Below, piece after piece: positions 1-7,500 of a DNA stretch of 10,875 nucleotides (position 1 is the stretch's first letter; each line of letters begins with the position of its first letter). The stretch covers positions 1 through 10,875 of the forward strand of contig JALTUB010000363.1 in the NCBI GenBank assembly GCA_027047745.1. Direction: 5' to 3'. Both the position numbers and the translations under genes were made by a program. The DNA comes from Sulfurimonas sp. Its GTDB lineage: Bacteria; Campylobacterota; Campylobacteria; Campylobacterales; Sulfurimonadaceae. The notes under the pieces are model-generated. The model was not told where the DNA came from, did no database searches, and saw only the letters and a program-made list of their open reading frames with translations.

Positions 1-509
1 AGAGATTTCATATGCACTCTCTATCAGGTATGATGCATTATAATCCTCAGGAGACCTACAACGATTATATGGATATGTTCAGAATTGCACAAAAACTCAA
101 TTTACCTCAGGCTCATAAAGAACAGATGGCAAAGCTTATTTTATTTAATGCAATTTTTGGAAATAGAGATGATCATTCTCGTAATTTTTCATTTCTAATG
201 AATAGCGAAGGTAAATGGGGATTTTCACCAGCCTATGATCTCACATATACGAGTAATGGATATCATCAAATGCTATTGGGTAATTATTCACTTAACCGAG
301 CTAGATTTGATAATTTAAAAGATACCTTTGCACCATATAATATTAGTAAAACTTTTTTAAGAGAGAATATTCAAAAAATGATAGAGATAAAGCATACTAA
401 ATTAGTAAAAGAGTCTGCTCATTATGGCATTCCAGGTACATTTGCCAATCAAATATTAGAAGAAACTAAGATTGTAGATGAGAGTTTTACTAAAGGGAGC
501 CATATATGA
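1..509 (+). CDS. hipA: HipA-family toxin kinase, C-terminal part (5' end outside window)
   Basis: The frame is open to the left edge (codons from base 3), so the first ATG at 12 is internal and the gene starts upstream of the window. HipA proteins are serine/threonine kinases that act as type II toxins; E. coli HipA phosphorylates glutamyl-tRNA synthetase. Numbering from the ATG at 12, NRDDHSRN at residues 51-58 matches the HipA catalytic loop and FSPAYDL at 71-77 matches the metal-binding Asp region. The D53/N58/D76 spacing equals that of D309/N314/D332 in E. coli HipA, so the visible part of the active site is intact. The N-terminal domain and P-loop-like segment cannot be seen. The stop overlaps the start of the next gene (ATGA), so the two are translationally coupled. 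The target of this homologue is unknown. Confidence 0.88.
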   Translation, partial: RFHMHSLSGMMHYNPQETYNDYMDMFRIAQKLNLPQAHKEQMAKLILFNAIFGNRDDHSRNFSFLMNSEGKWGFSPAYDLTYTSNGYHQMLLGNYSLNRARFDNLKDTFAPYNISKTFLRENIQKMIEIKHTKLVKESAHYGIPGTFANQILEETKIVDESFTKGSHI

Positions 510-880
510 AAGAGTTAGATTTTAGTCTGGCAACGACAGAAGAAATTATTAAAGAACTAGCACAACGAGCAAAACGAAAGCGAAAAAAGAACATGCATTA
601 TTACGGGAATCAAAAATCCTTTGCAAAACACATAGGGATAGGATATCGTAGCTACCAGCAGTTTGAGATAAGTGGAAAGATTACACTAAAAAAGTTTATT
701 GATGTACTGAGAGGATTAGATGTCTTGGAGGAAGTGCAAGAGCTTTTAAAGCCAAGCGATGAAGATTTGTTTAATAATAAAGAGGAAAAACCTCGTAATA
801 TCTCAAAGAATGAGCCAGATAAAATAGAAGTGGATAAATATGACAATGCTATTGTGAATATACCAAATATTTTTAGCTAA
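506..880 (+). CDS. Xre-type HTH protein, probable HipB-like antitoxin
   Basis: A 124-residue basic-then-acidic protein. Residues about 35-80 read as a small helix-turn-helix domain (QKSFAKHIGIGYRSYQQFE followed by ITLKKFIDVLRGLD), the pattern of Xre/HipB-like regulators in which the recognition helix is followed by an R/E-rich turn. The stretch RAKRKRKK at about 21-28 is strongly basic. The C-terminal 40 residues are hydrophilic and may be a flexible tail contacting the toxin (inference). The start at 506 is supported by GGGAG at 495-499 and by the overlap with the hipA stop. By position it should be the antitoxin and autorepressor of the preceding kinase. Most hipBA operons put the antitoxin first, so the order here is reversed. 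No internal promoter was evident. Confidence 0.75.
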   Translation: MKELDFSLATTEEIIKELAQRAKRKRKKNMHYYGNQKSFAKHIGIGYRSYQQFEISGKITLKKFIDVLRGLDVLEEVQELLKPSDEDLFNNKEEKPRNISKNEPDKIEVDKYDNAIVNIPNIFS

Positions 881-1053
881 GGAACTCTAAAGAAATAACA
901 TACTTCTAAATAACTCTTTGGCAATAGGTTCAAAAGAGAGTACCCCCCTGTACCAAAGGCACCAATATAGCGCAATCCCAAATAATTCCATAACAAAAAG
1001 TGGGAACCAAAACAAGAGAAATGCTTATTTAAAATTAAAGGTAAAATTATAGA
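881..1053. other. Intergenic stretch without a supported gene
   Basis: Between the antitoxin and the ATPase promoter there is a stop-free + frame from 891 to 1052 (53 codons), but it has no ATG and no recognisable domain. The part around 940-1010 is visibly richer in G and C (a run of six C between two GTAC tetranucleotides, then GGCACC and GCGCAATCCC) than its surroundings. It may be debris of an older gene or insertion. No convincing hairpin terminator for the hip pair was found. Confidence 0.4.
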
Positions 1054-1071
1054 TATGTATTGTAATACATA
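1054..1071. promoter_or_regulatory. Palindromic operator candidate across the -35 box
   Basis: TATGTATT-GT-AATACATA is a perfect inverted repeat with 8-base arms and a 2-base spacer. It covers the candidate -35 hexamer at 1060-1065, so a protein bound here would exclude RNA polymerase. The HipB-like HTH protein encoded just upstream is one possible binder (inference only). Confidence 0.5.
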
Positions 1072-1088
1072 CTATTTTAAGATATAAT
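1060..1088 (+). promoter_or_regulatory. Sigma-70 type promoter of the ATPase gene
   Basis: A -35 box TTGTAA at 1060-1065 and a perfect -10 box TATAAT at 1083-1088 are separated by 17 bases. The ATG at 1119 follows 30 bases later with AGAGGA at 1106-1111 as ribosome binding site. This is the best-formed promoter in the window. Confidence 0.65.
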
Positions 1089-1118
1089 TGTGTTATAAAA
1101 CATTTAGAGGATGAGGGC

Positions 1119-2360
1119 ATGTTAGTAGAGTTGTTTATCAAAAGTAGAGACTTTATAAATATCAATACACAAGAGTATAAAAGATACTTTATTAAGACTA
1201 AAAAACTAGAACATCGATTATCTATCATTATCGGTTCAAGAGGAATTGGTAAAACGACTACAGTGGCACAATATATCAAAGAGAACTATAGTGCTAATAA
1301 AGCACTCTATGTGAATCTTGATGATATTGAAAACACCTCGAAATACACTATGACTCAGATAGCTGAAGAGTTTGTACTTAATGGTGGTAAGCTTCTCTGC
1401 TTTGATGAGATACATAAGTATGAAAACTGGTCAGCTGAACTAAAAAATATCTACGATAGATTTGATAAACTTAAAATTATTGCAACTGGAAGTTCTGCAT
1501 TGCAAATAAACAGAGGAAGTCATGATTTAAGTAGACGAGCTATCGTCTATACTATGGTAGGGATGAGTTTTAGAGAGTTTTTGGAACTACATTACGGCTA
1601 CAGTTTTGAAGCGATTACCCTTGAAGATATACTCTCTAATCATATTGAGATTGCAACAACTATTAAAAATGAGATTGAGCAGAGAGATCAGAAGATAATC
1701 CCTCTCTTTAAAGAGTATCTTAAACATGGCTACTATCCCTATTTTCTATCTATGCCTAATGAAATCCTATTTTTTCAAACGCTACAACAAAACATCAATG
1801 TCTCTATAGAGAGTGACCTGCTAAACATCTACCCTAAAATGAGTGGTAACAGTATAAAAAAAATAAAAATGCTTCTTTCAGTCATAATCAAAAGTGTACC
1901 ATTTGAACCGACAATGAGTGAGCTAAAAAAAGCAGCAGATATAAAAGATGATAGAACACTCAAAGATTATCTCTCAAAACTTGATGATGCAGGGCTTATT
2001 AAACTTCTTATGCAAAATTCCCTAAGCATGAAAGCATTTGATAAACCTGAGAAGATTTTTTTAGCAAATCCAAACCTTATGTACACAAGAGAGCCAAATA
2101 TAGGTAATTTACGAGAAACATTTTTTGTGAATCAATTAGATAACTACTATAAAAACAAGCACTCTCTCAATGATGAGGGAATTTTTGCAAGTAAACAAGG
2201 TGATTTTTACTGTGAAGAAAACTATACTTTTGAAGTGGGTGGAAAGAGTAAAGGTTTTAACCAAATTAAAGATATAGAAGATTCTTTTGTTGCAAGTGAT
2301 GGTTTAGAAGTGGGAATTGGCAATAAAATTGCCCTTTGGATGTTTGGGTTTTTATACTAG
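1119..2360 (+). CDS. AAA_14/DUF4143-type ATP-binding protein
   Basis: A 413-residue protein with the layout of the common, functionally ill-defined AAA_14 + DUF4143 ATPases. Visible are Walker A GSRGIGKTT (39-47), Walker B LLCFDE followed by IHKYENW (92-103), a sensor-like ATGSS (122-126), and LSRRA (137-141) where an arginine finger is expected. A winged-helix-like stretch follows around 268-298 (SELKKAADIKDDRTLKDYLSKL, split by a turn). At the C terminus GDF (361-363) and FEVGGK (371-376) resemble the D...ExK layout of the nuclease-like DUF4143 end, with a glycine inserted, so catalysis is uncertain. The end IALWMFGFLY is the usual family end, so the gene is complete. It has its own promoter and appears to be transcribed alone. 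Its role is unknown; members are frequent in accessory and defence islands. Confidence 0.85.
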   Translation: MLVELFIKSRDFININTQEYKRYFIKTKKLEHRLSIIIGSRGIGKTTTVAQYIKENYSANKALYVNLDDIENTSKYTMTQIAEEFVLNGGKLLCFDEIHKYENWSAELKNIYDRFDKLKIIATGSSALQINRGSHDLSRRAIVYTMVGMSFREFLELHYGYSFEAITLEDILSNHIEIATTIKNEIEQRDQKIIPLFKEYLKHGYYPYFLSMPNEILFFQTLQQNINVSIESDLLNIYPKMSGNSIKKIKMLLSVIIKSVPFEPTMSELKKAADIKDDRTLKDYLSKLDDAGLIKLLMQNSLSMKAFDKPEKIFLANPNLMYTREPNIGNLRETFFVNQLDNYYKNKHSLNDEGIFASKQGDFYCEENYTFEVGGKSKGFNQIKDIEDSFVASDGLEVGIGNKIALWMFGFLY

Positions 2361-2397
2361 TTAGTCGGATACTGAGACAGTAGAGGACTATAAGTAA

Positions 2398-2952
2398 CTT
2401 CTACACTACCTTATTTTTTTAGGGTTTACAATAAATGGCATCATAACAGACGGTTTTAAAGGGCTACAGAAGGCTTTTTCAGCATATCCAATGCAACTAT
2501 GCCAATTTCACCAAAAGAAGACTATTAACCGTTATTTAACTCTACATCCTCAATTAGATATTGCAAAAGATCTCCAAAAAATAATGAGAAATTTAACAAC
2601 TACAACGGAAGAAAAGTTCACTAAAAAACTTGATGCTTGGCATGAAAAGTATAAAGATATATTATTAGTACCCAAAGGGCAGACCCAAAAATCTATTAAT
2701 CCTACTTCAAAAAAAGCCTCTTACACACATCCTAAAGTTGTATCTGCATATAACAGTCTCAGAAGAAATTTACCTTACCTTTTTACCTATCAAAAATATA
2801 CAGAATTTAAGATAGACAATACAACAAATGCTATTGATGGAGGAGTGTTTTCACCTATGAAAAAGTTGATGCATGTCCATGCTGGATTTACTAAAAGTTT
2901 GAAGTTAAAAATAGTGGATTTTTATCTTATTAGTTATCATAAAAAGTTATGA
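2398..2952 (+). pseudogene. 5'-truncated IS256/Mutator-type transposase (Zn-binding CxxH variant)
   Basis: Homology-like sequence begins directly after an in-frame stop (2395-2397), before any start codon: FTINGIITDGFKGLQKAF, then MQLCQFHQ, matching the DDE-region signature of Mutator/IS256-superfamily transposases. The catalytic Asp is likely in TDG (codon 2449-2451), the CxxH motif lies at 2500-2511, and the third acidic residue is probably the Asp in NAIDGG (codon 2836-2838), followed by a K-rich H-x-G segment. The ATG at 2491 lies inside the conserved core and is not a real start. The N-terminal half, including the first catalytic Asp, is missing, so this copy cannot be an active transposase. 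It marks past insertion between the ATPase gene and the BREX operon. Confidence 0.75.
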
Positions 2953-2970
2953 AACGGACCCCCGTTTTTT
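2951..2970 (+). terminator. Hairpin plus T-run; may also be the IS right end
   Basis: AAACGG-ACCC-CCGTTT followed by TTT forms a 5-6 base pair stem with a U-rich tail and overlaps the transposase stop codon, so it could stop read-through into the BREX promoter region. The same bases (GAAACGGACCCCC, reverse complement GGGGGTCCGTTTC) resemble GGGTC-starting terminal repeats of IS256-type elements. No matching left repeat was found between 2361 and 2490, in line with a left-end deletion. Confidence 0.45.
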
Positions 2971-3083
2971 GCATTAAGTCGTTTTTTAGCATCGAGTTTC
3001 CTTGTGGATTTATTTTGATTGACAACTCAACCATAGAATAATCTCTCAGTAGTGACTGTTCTATCTATTCGTATAATATGTGG

Positions 3084-3113
3084 TTGAAATTATTTGGAAA
3101 CTCTATTTATTAT
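3084..3113 (+). promoter_or_regulatory. Candidate promoter of the BREX operon
   Basis: TTGAAA at 3084-3089 and TATTAT at 3108-3113 are 18 bases apart, about 75 bases before the first gene. In such AT-rich DNA chance matches are common, so the assignment is tentative. Confidence 0.4.
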
Positions 3114-3127
3114 GGACTATTCAGTAT

Positions 3128-3142
3128 TAAATATGATATTTA
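3128..3142. promoter_or_regulatory. Palindrome 1, operator candidate before the BREX operon
   Basis: TAAATAT-G-ATATTTA is a perfect inverted repeat with 7-base arms, lying between the candidate -10 box and the first start codon, where a repressor could block transcription. Confidence 0.35.
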
Positions 3143-3154
3143 GGTTATAAACTG

Positions 3155-3171
3155 TAAAATATGGTAATTTA
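3155..3171. promoter_or_regulatory. Palindrome 2, imperfect copy of palindrome 1
   Basis: TAAAATATGGTAATTTA is an imperfect inverted repeat similar to palindrome 1 (shared AAATATG and ATTTA parts, with one extra base). The centres are 28 bases apart, slightly under three helical turns. It sits just upstream of the ribosome binding site AAGG at 3176-3179. Confidence 0.3.
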
Positions 3172-3187
3172 AAATAAGGTATATTTG

Positions 3188-3370
3188 ATGGAAGAAAGAT
3201 GGCTGACTGTGGATGACATATGTAAATACCTATCTGTAACCAAAGACACTATTTATAAGTGGATTGATCATAAAAATATGCCAGCGAGTAAAGTTGGAAG
3301 AAAGTGGATGTTCCAACAAAAAGAAGTTGATACATGGATTAAAGCTGGAAAGGCTGCGGATACTAAATGA
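3188..3370 (+). CDS. Small excisionase/MerR-like HTH protein, probable BREX operon regulator
   Basis: A 60-residue single-domain protein. LTVDDICKYLSVTKDTIYKWI (6-26, with a turn at SVTK) followed by MPASKVGRKW and the EVDTWI helix is the classic 'excisionase family' winged HTH (MerR/HTH_17 type). The ATG at 3188 is preferred over the TTG at 3185 because AAGG at 3176-3179 lies 8 bases before it. The stop overlaps the brxA start (ATGA), so it is the first gene of the BREX operon. Well-studied BREX loci are often controlled by BrxR, a larger WYL-domain repressor; none is seen here, and this small protein occupies the expected regulator position. It may bind the palindromes upstream (inference). 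A recombination-directionality role is less likely, as no integrase is present. Confidence 0.75.
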   Translation: MEERWLTVDDICKYLSVTKDTIYKWIDHKNMPASKVGRKWMFQQKEVDTWIKAGKAADTK

Positions 3371-3978
3371 ATCAGAAAAAATACTTAATGTCCTTTACCA
3401 CTGGTGGTCTATTTCATTCAGAATCGCTACTACTTCTTGAACTTTACACTCAAGTGCGGAACTGGGATGAAGTATATCAACAAGCTCTCGATAAAAATAC
3501 TCTACAGACAAGAGTTGTAAGCACCGCAAAAAGAGTCCTTAAAGAGATTATTAACCGATTAAAGACACTGACAAAAGAAGAACTACATTTATTAGAGAAT
3601 GGCTCGGCAAGTGAACAAAAATACCTTTTATGGCTTGGCACATGTAGACGATATATATTCTTACATGATTTTGCAGTTGAAGTTATTAGAGAGAGATATT
3701 TAACATTAAAGTATGATCTTCCAGTAGAAGAGTATGAAAGTTTTTTTAATTCAAAAGAGCAGTGGCATGAAGAGTTAGAAAAGATTACAGATGGATCAAG
3801 ATACAAACAGCGAACAGTTGTATTTAAGATACTTAGAGAAGCAGATATCATTGATACTAACAAACTTATCTTACCTGCATTACTTTCAGATGAGTTGATT
3901 AGTACAATTGCAAAAAAAGATGTGAATGACTTAAATATTTTCCCCATCTCAGATATAGATTTACAAAGGGCAGTCTAA
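3367..3978 (+). CDS. brxA: BREX protein BrxA (DUF1819)
   Basis: A 203-residue protein starting with the DUF1819 hallmark SFTTGGLFHSESLLLLELY (residues 9-27), followed by an all-helical body rich in basic and acidic residues. Length fits the family (about 200). BrxA is a small DNA-binding component of type I BREX that is needed for full defence in some systems, with an unclear molecular role. It overlaps the HTH gene by 4 bases and shares one base with brxB (TAATG), which indicates translational coupling. Identity rests on the N-terminal signature together with perfect synteny to brxB and brxC. Confidence 0.92.
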   Translation: MNQKKYLMSFTTGGLFHSESLLLLELYTQVRNWDEVYQQALDKNTLQTRVVSTAKRVLKEIINRLKTLTKEELHLLENGSASEQKYLLWLGTCRRYIFLHDFAVEVIRERYLTLKYDLPVEEYESFFNSKEQWHEELEKITDGSRYKQRTVVFKILREADIIDTNKLILPALLSDELISTIAKKDVNDLNIFPISDIDLQRAV

Positions 3979-4586
3979 TGAGTGATATTCAATACAAATT
4001 TATTAGTGAGAGATACGAGCATTTACTCAGTGTTATGAGTTCAGAGCGTTTCAAGAACAAAGAAGGCTTAGGTAATGAAGTCCCTTTCTTCATTTGCCCC
4101 TTTAAGCCAAAAGAGACAGTAGAAGTTGAGAAGTTACACCATCAACTAGCGAACAAGCTTACACAGTCAGGGACACCGATTCTTGAGATTAATCTTTATG
4201 ACTTAGCAATAGAAATTTTAAAAGAAAATGATGACTGGGACTACTATCTTGATGAAGAAGAATCTATGTCAAAAGATCGCTTTAAAGAAGAGCTACAATC
4301 CATCTTAGATATTGAAACAGTATTTACTCCAGAAATAGAGAAAAAAATGCAAGAGAGAGACTTTGATATTATGTTTATTACAGGTGTTGGCGAAGTTTTC
4401 CCTTACATAAGATCGCACAATATATTAAACAATCTACAAAAAATTGCTAAAGAAAAACCAACTGTTATGTTCTTCCCTGGGGATTATAAACACTCACTAC
4501 AGTCTGGTGCATCGCTAGAGTTATTTGAAAAATTAAGAGATGATAAATACTACAGAGCATTTAACATCTTCCATTATGAAGTATAA
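3978..4586 (+). CDS. brxB: BREX protein BrxB (DUF1788)
   Basis: A 202-residue protein with DUF1788 features: an N-terminal FISERYEHLLS segment, FFICPFKP (37-44), an acidic middle, FITGVGEVFPYIRSH (133-147) and VMFFPGDY (163-170). The strand motifs give an AAA-like beta sheet without a Walker A, as usual for BrxB, which is thought to be a structural partner in the BREX complex. The start is supported by AAGGG at 3966-3970 and the one-base overlap with brxA. Length is typical. No oddity was seen. Confidence 0.93.
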   Translation: MSDIQYKFISERYEHLLSVMSSERFKNKEGLGNEVPFFICPFKPKETVEVEKLHHQLANKLTQSGTPILEINLYDLAIEILKENDDWDYYLDEEESMSKDRFKEELQSILDIETVFTPEIEKKMQERDFDIMFITGVGEVFPYIRSHNILNNLQKIAKEKPTVMFFPGDYKHSLQSGASLELFEKLRDDKYYRAFNIFHYEV

Positions 4587-4597
4587 AGAGGAACTAC

Positions 4598-7500
4598 ATG
4601 AACTTAACTACTATATTTAAACAAGCGGTTGATAGACCAATAGAAGGTGTTATTAAAGCCGATGATGATGCCAGCTTAGGATTAGAAGTACGAGAGTATG
4701 TATTAACCAATGAAGTTGAGAAAAGACTTGAAAAGTTTTTAGATGCATACAATAACTATGAGGGTGCTAATGGTGTTTGGATATCTGGTTTCTTTGGTTC
4801 TGGTAAATCTCACCTGCTTAAAATGGTAGCACTACTTTTAGAAAATAGAACACTAGATGATGTTTCGGTTGTTGATTCCTTTCTTGAAAAAGCGGGTAAA
4901 AATGAAATTCTCAAAGGTGATATAAAAAGAGCTGTATCAACCCCTTCTCAGAGCATCCTCTTCAACATAGACCAAAAAGCAGATGTCATTAGTAAAACAG
5001 AGATTGATGCTCTACTATCAGTATTTGTAAAAGTATTTGATGAAGCTTGTGGTTACTATGGAAAACAACCTTACATTGCTCAGTTTGAGAGAGAACTAGA
5101 AAGCGATGGCTTACTTGATGACTTTAAATCTGCTTTTGAAGAGAGCACTTCAAAAGATTGGTCATGGGGAAGAATGAGAACAAAAAGAGTCTCTTCAAAT
5201 GTAGATGAAGCTTACAATAAAGTATACTCTCAAAATGTTACAGATATTTTAGACAAGTATCGAAGTGATTACACTCTTTCAATAGAAGATTTTGCCCAAC
5301 AAGTTGCTGCATATATATCTTCAAAAGGTAAAGACTTCAGACTAAACTTCTTTGTAGATGAAGTGGGTCAATACATCGCTGACAACACAAAGCTTATGAC
5401 AAACCTCCAAACTATAGCTGAGTCTCTTGCAACAAAATGTCGTGGACAGTCTTGGATAGTTGTTACAGCACAAGAAGATATGAATAGTGTCATTGGTGAG
5501 ATGGATTCAAAAACTGGAAATGACTTTACTAAAATTCAAGCTCGTTTTTCAAATCGTATGAAGCTAACAAGTGCTGATGTTGCAGAGGTTATTCAAAAGA
5601 GACTACTTCTTAAAAATGATGAGGGTATTGATGTACTTAGTAAAGTTTATCATGAACAAGTAAATAACTTTAAAACACTATTTGATTTTACAGATGGATC
5701 GCAGCAGTATAAAAATTATCAGGACAGAGATCACTTCATACATAGTTATCCGTTTATACCATACCATTTTGTTCTATTTCAATCAGCAATTCAAGACCTC
5801 TCAAAACATAATGCTTTTGAGGGAGAACATACAGCAGTTGGTGAGCGTTCTATGCTCGGTGTATTTCGTGAAGTGGCTATACAAATTAGTGGTCATCAAC
5901 TTGGACAACTAGCAACATTTGATTTGATGTTTGAAGGGATTAGAACAGCTTTAAAATCTCAAATACAAAGAGCTATAACAGTTGCTGAGAAACATGTAGA
6001 TAATAAGTTCGCAGTACGGTTACTAAAAGCACTATTTCTAGTAAAGTATGTAAAAGAGTTCAAACCTACTATTAGAAACTTAACAGTGTTAATGCTAGAA
6101 GATTTCAACCAAGATCAAGCTGCACTTCGTAGAGATTTAGAAGAAGCCCTTAACTTACTTGAACAGCAAACATATATACAGAGAAATGGCGAGCTCTATG
6201 AGTTTTTAACAGATGAAGAAAAAGATGTAGAGGAAGATATAAAAAACACAGAAGTAGAGTCTTCTGATATATCAGAAGAGCTACAAAAAATTATCTTCGA
6301 CCAGATTATTAAAAATAGAAAAATTCGTTTTAGCGAGAACTCTCAAGACTATGCTTATGCAAGAAAACTTGATGACAGGCTTCACGGGAGAGATGCAGAC
6401 CTTTCTATACATGTAATCACTCCACTTAATGACAATGTGTCTAATGAAGCAATGCTTCGTATGCAAAACATGGGTAAAGATGAGCTACTCATCATTATGC
6501 CAGAGGATGATAGGCTGACTCGTGATATCTTAATGTACAAAAGAACAGAGAAATATATCCGCCAAAACATCACGGTAACACAGCAAGAAACCATTAAGAG
6601 AATACTTACAGATAAAAGCTACCAAAATAGAGAACGACTTGTGGATTTGCAAACTAGCATTAAGGCATCTTTATCTAAAGCTAAACTTTATGTTGGAGAA
6701 AATGAACAAGAGATAAGTGCAGAAGATCCTCAATCTCGTATTCAAAAGGCTTTTCAGGTACTTATACTACGAGCATATCCAAATCTTGTTATGTTAAGAG
6801 GTATCGACTACACAGAAAAAGATGTTCCAAAATGCTTAGAGCGTTCTAAAGATGGATTATTTAGTAATGATGACTCTTCATTAGCTGATTCAGAAAGTGA
6901 GATACTGGCTTTTATCTCCAGTAACAAACGAAGTGGAGTAAGAACTACTATCAAGAGTGTAATTGAAAGGTTTGAATCAAAACCTTATGGTTGGTACTTT
7001 GCTGCTATTGCTTGTAATATTGCTCATCTTATAGGTCGAGGTAAGATAGAACTCAAAGATGATAGCAATACACTTGAAGATAAAGCTTTAGAAAAAGCAC
7101 TTATCAACACAAGTATGCATCCAAATATCGTAATAGAACCACAGATTGATTTTACTCCATCTCAAGTGAGAGGGTTGAAAGAGATTTATGAAAACTTTTT
7201 TGATGCACCTCCTAGAGCAAGTGAAGCAAAAGAGTTAGCTCTTGAAGTATCACAAAAGTTTCAAGAGAGACTTCAAGAGATTGAGAATATGGCTGCTCAA
7301 AAGCAACAGTTTCCATTTTTAGTTAGTTTAGACCCTCTTGTAGTGTTACTAAAAGAGATAGCTACCAAACCATACACTTGGTATTTAACAGACCTTGACA
7401 CTCACGAAAGAGAGCTTTATACATTCAAAAAGCAACTTATAGCACCTATCACTTCATTTATGAACAATGATTCTATAAAAAGTATCTACACCGATGCACT

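Larger units (their letters stand above)
2971..3187. promoter_or_regulatory. AT-rich leader region of the BREX operon
   Basis: No gene is apparent here. It contains the promoter and palindrome candidates listed separately, plus an isolated TTGACA at 3019-3024 without a suitably spaced -10 box and a TATAAT at 3072-3077 without a good -35 box. Since the operon begins right after it, this is the likely control region for BREX expression. Confidence 0.5.

Noticed and set aside
1025..1279. 84-codon open frame on the - strand over the ATPase promoter and start
   Set aside because: It opposes a well-formed promoter, ribosome binding site and Walker A coding region; its translation is hydrophobic low complexity without domain features.
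2491..2952. Intact 153-residue transposase starting at ATG 2491
   Set aside because: The conserved transposase frame continues upstream to 2398 and the ATG lies in the middle of the catalytic core, so this is a truncated remnant rather than a complete protein.
3185..3190. TTG at 3185 as start of the HTH gene
   Set aside because: The next codon is ATG at 3188 with a well-spaced AAGG; using TTG adds only one residue and is less likely.
3477..3947. 156-codon open frame on the - strand
   Set aside because: It lies wholly within brxA in antisense, has a serine/leucine-rich translation with no domain, and no ribosome binding site was noted.
5682..5912. 76-codon + frame inside brxC
   Set aside because: It overlaps brxC in another frame with no recognisable domain, while the brxC frame is continuous and conserved in character.
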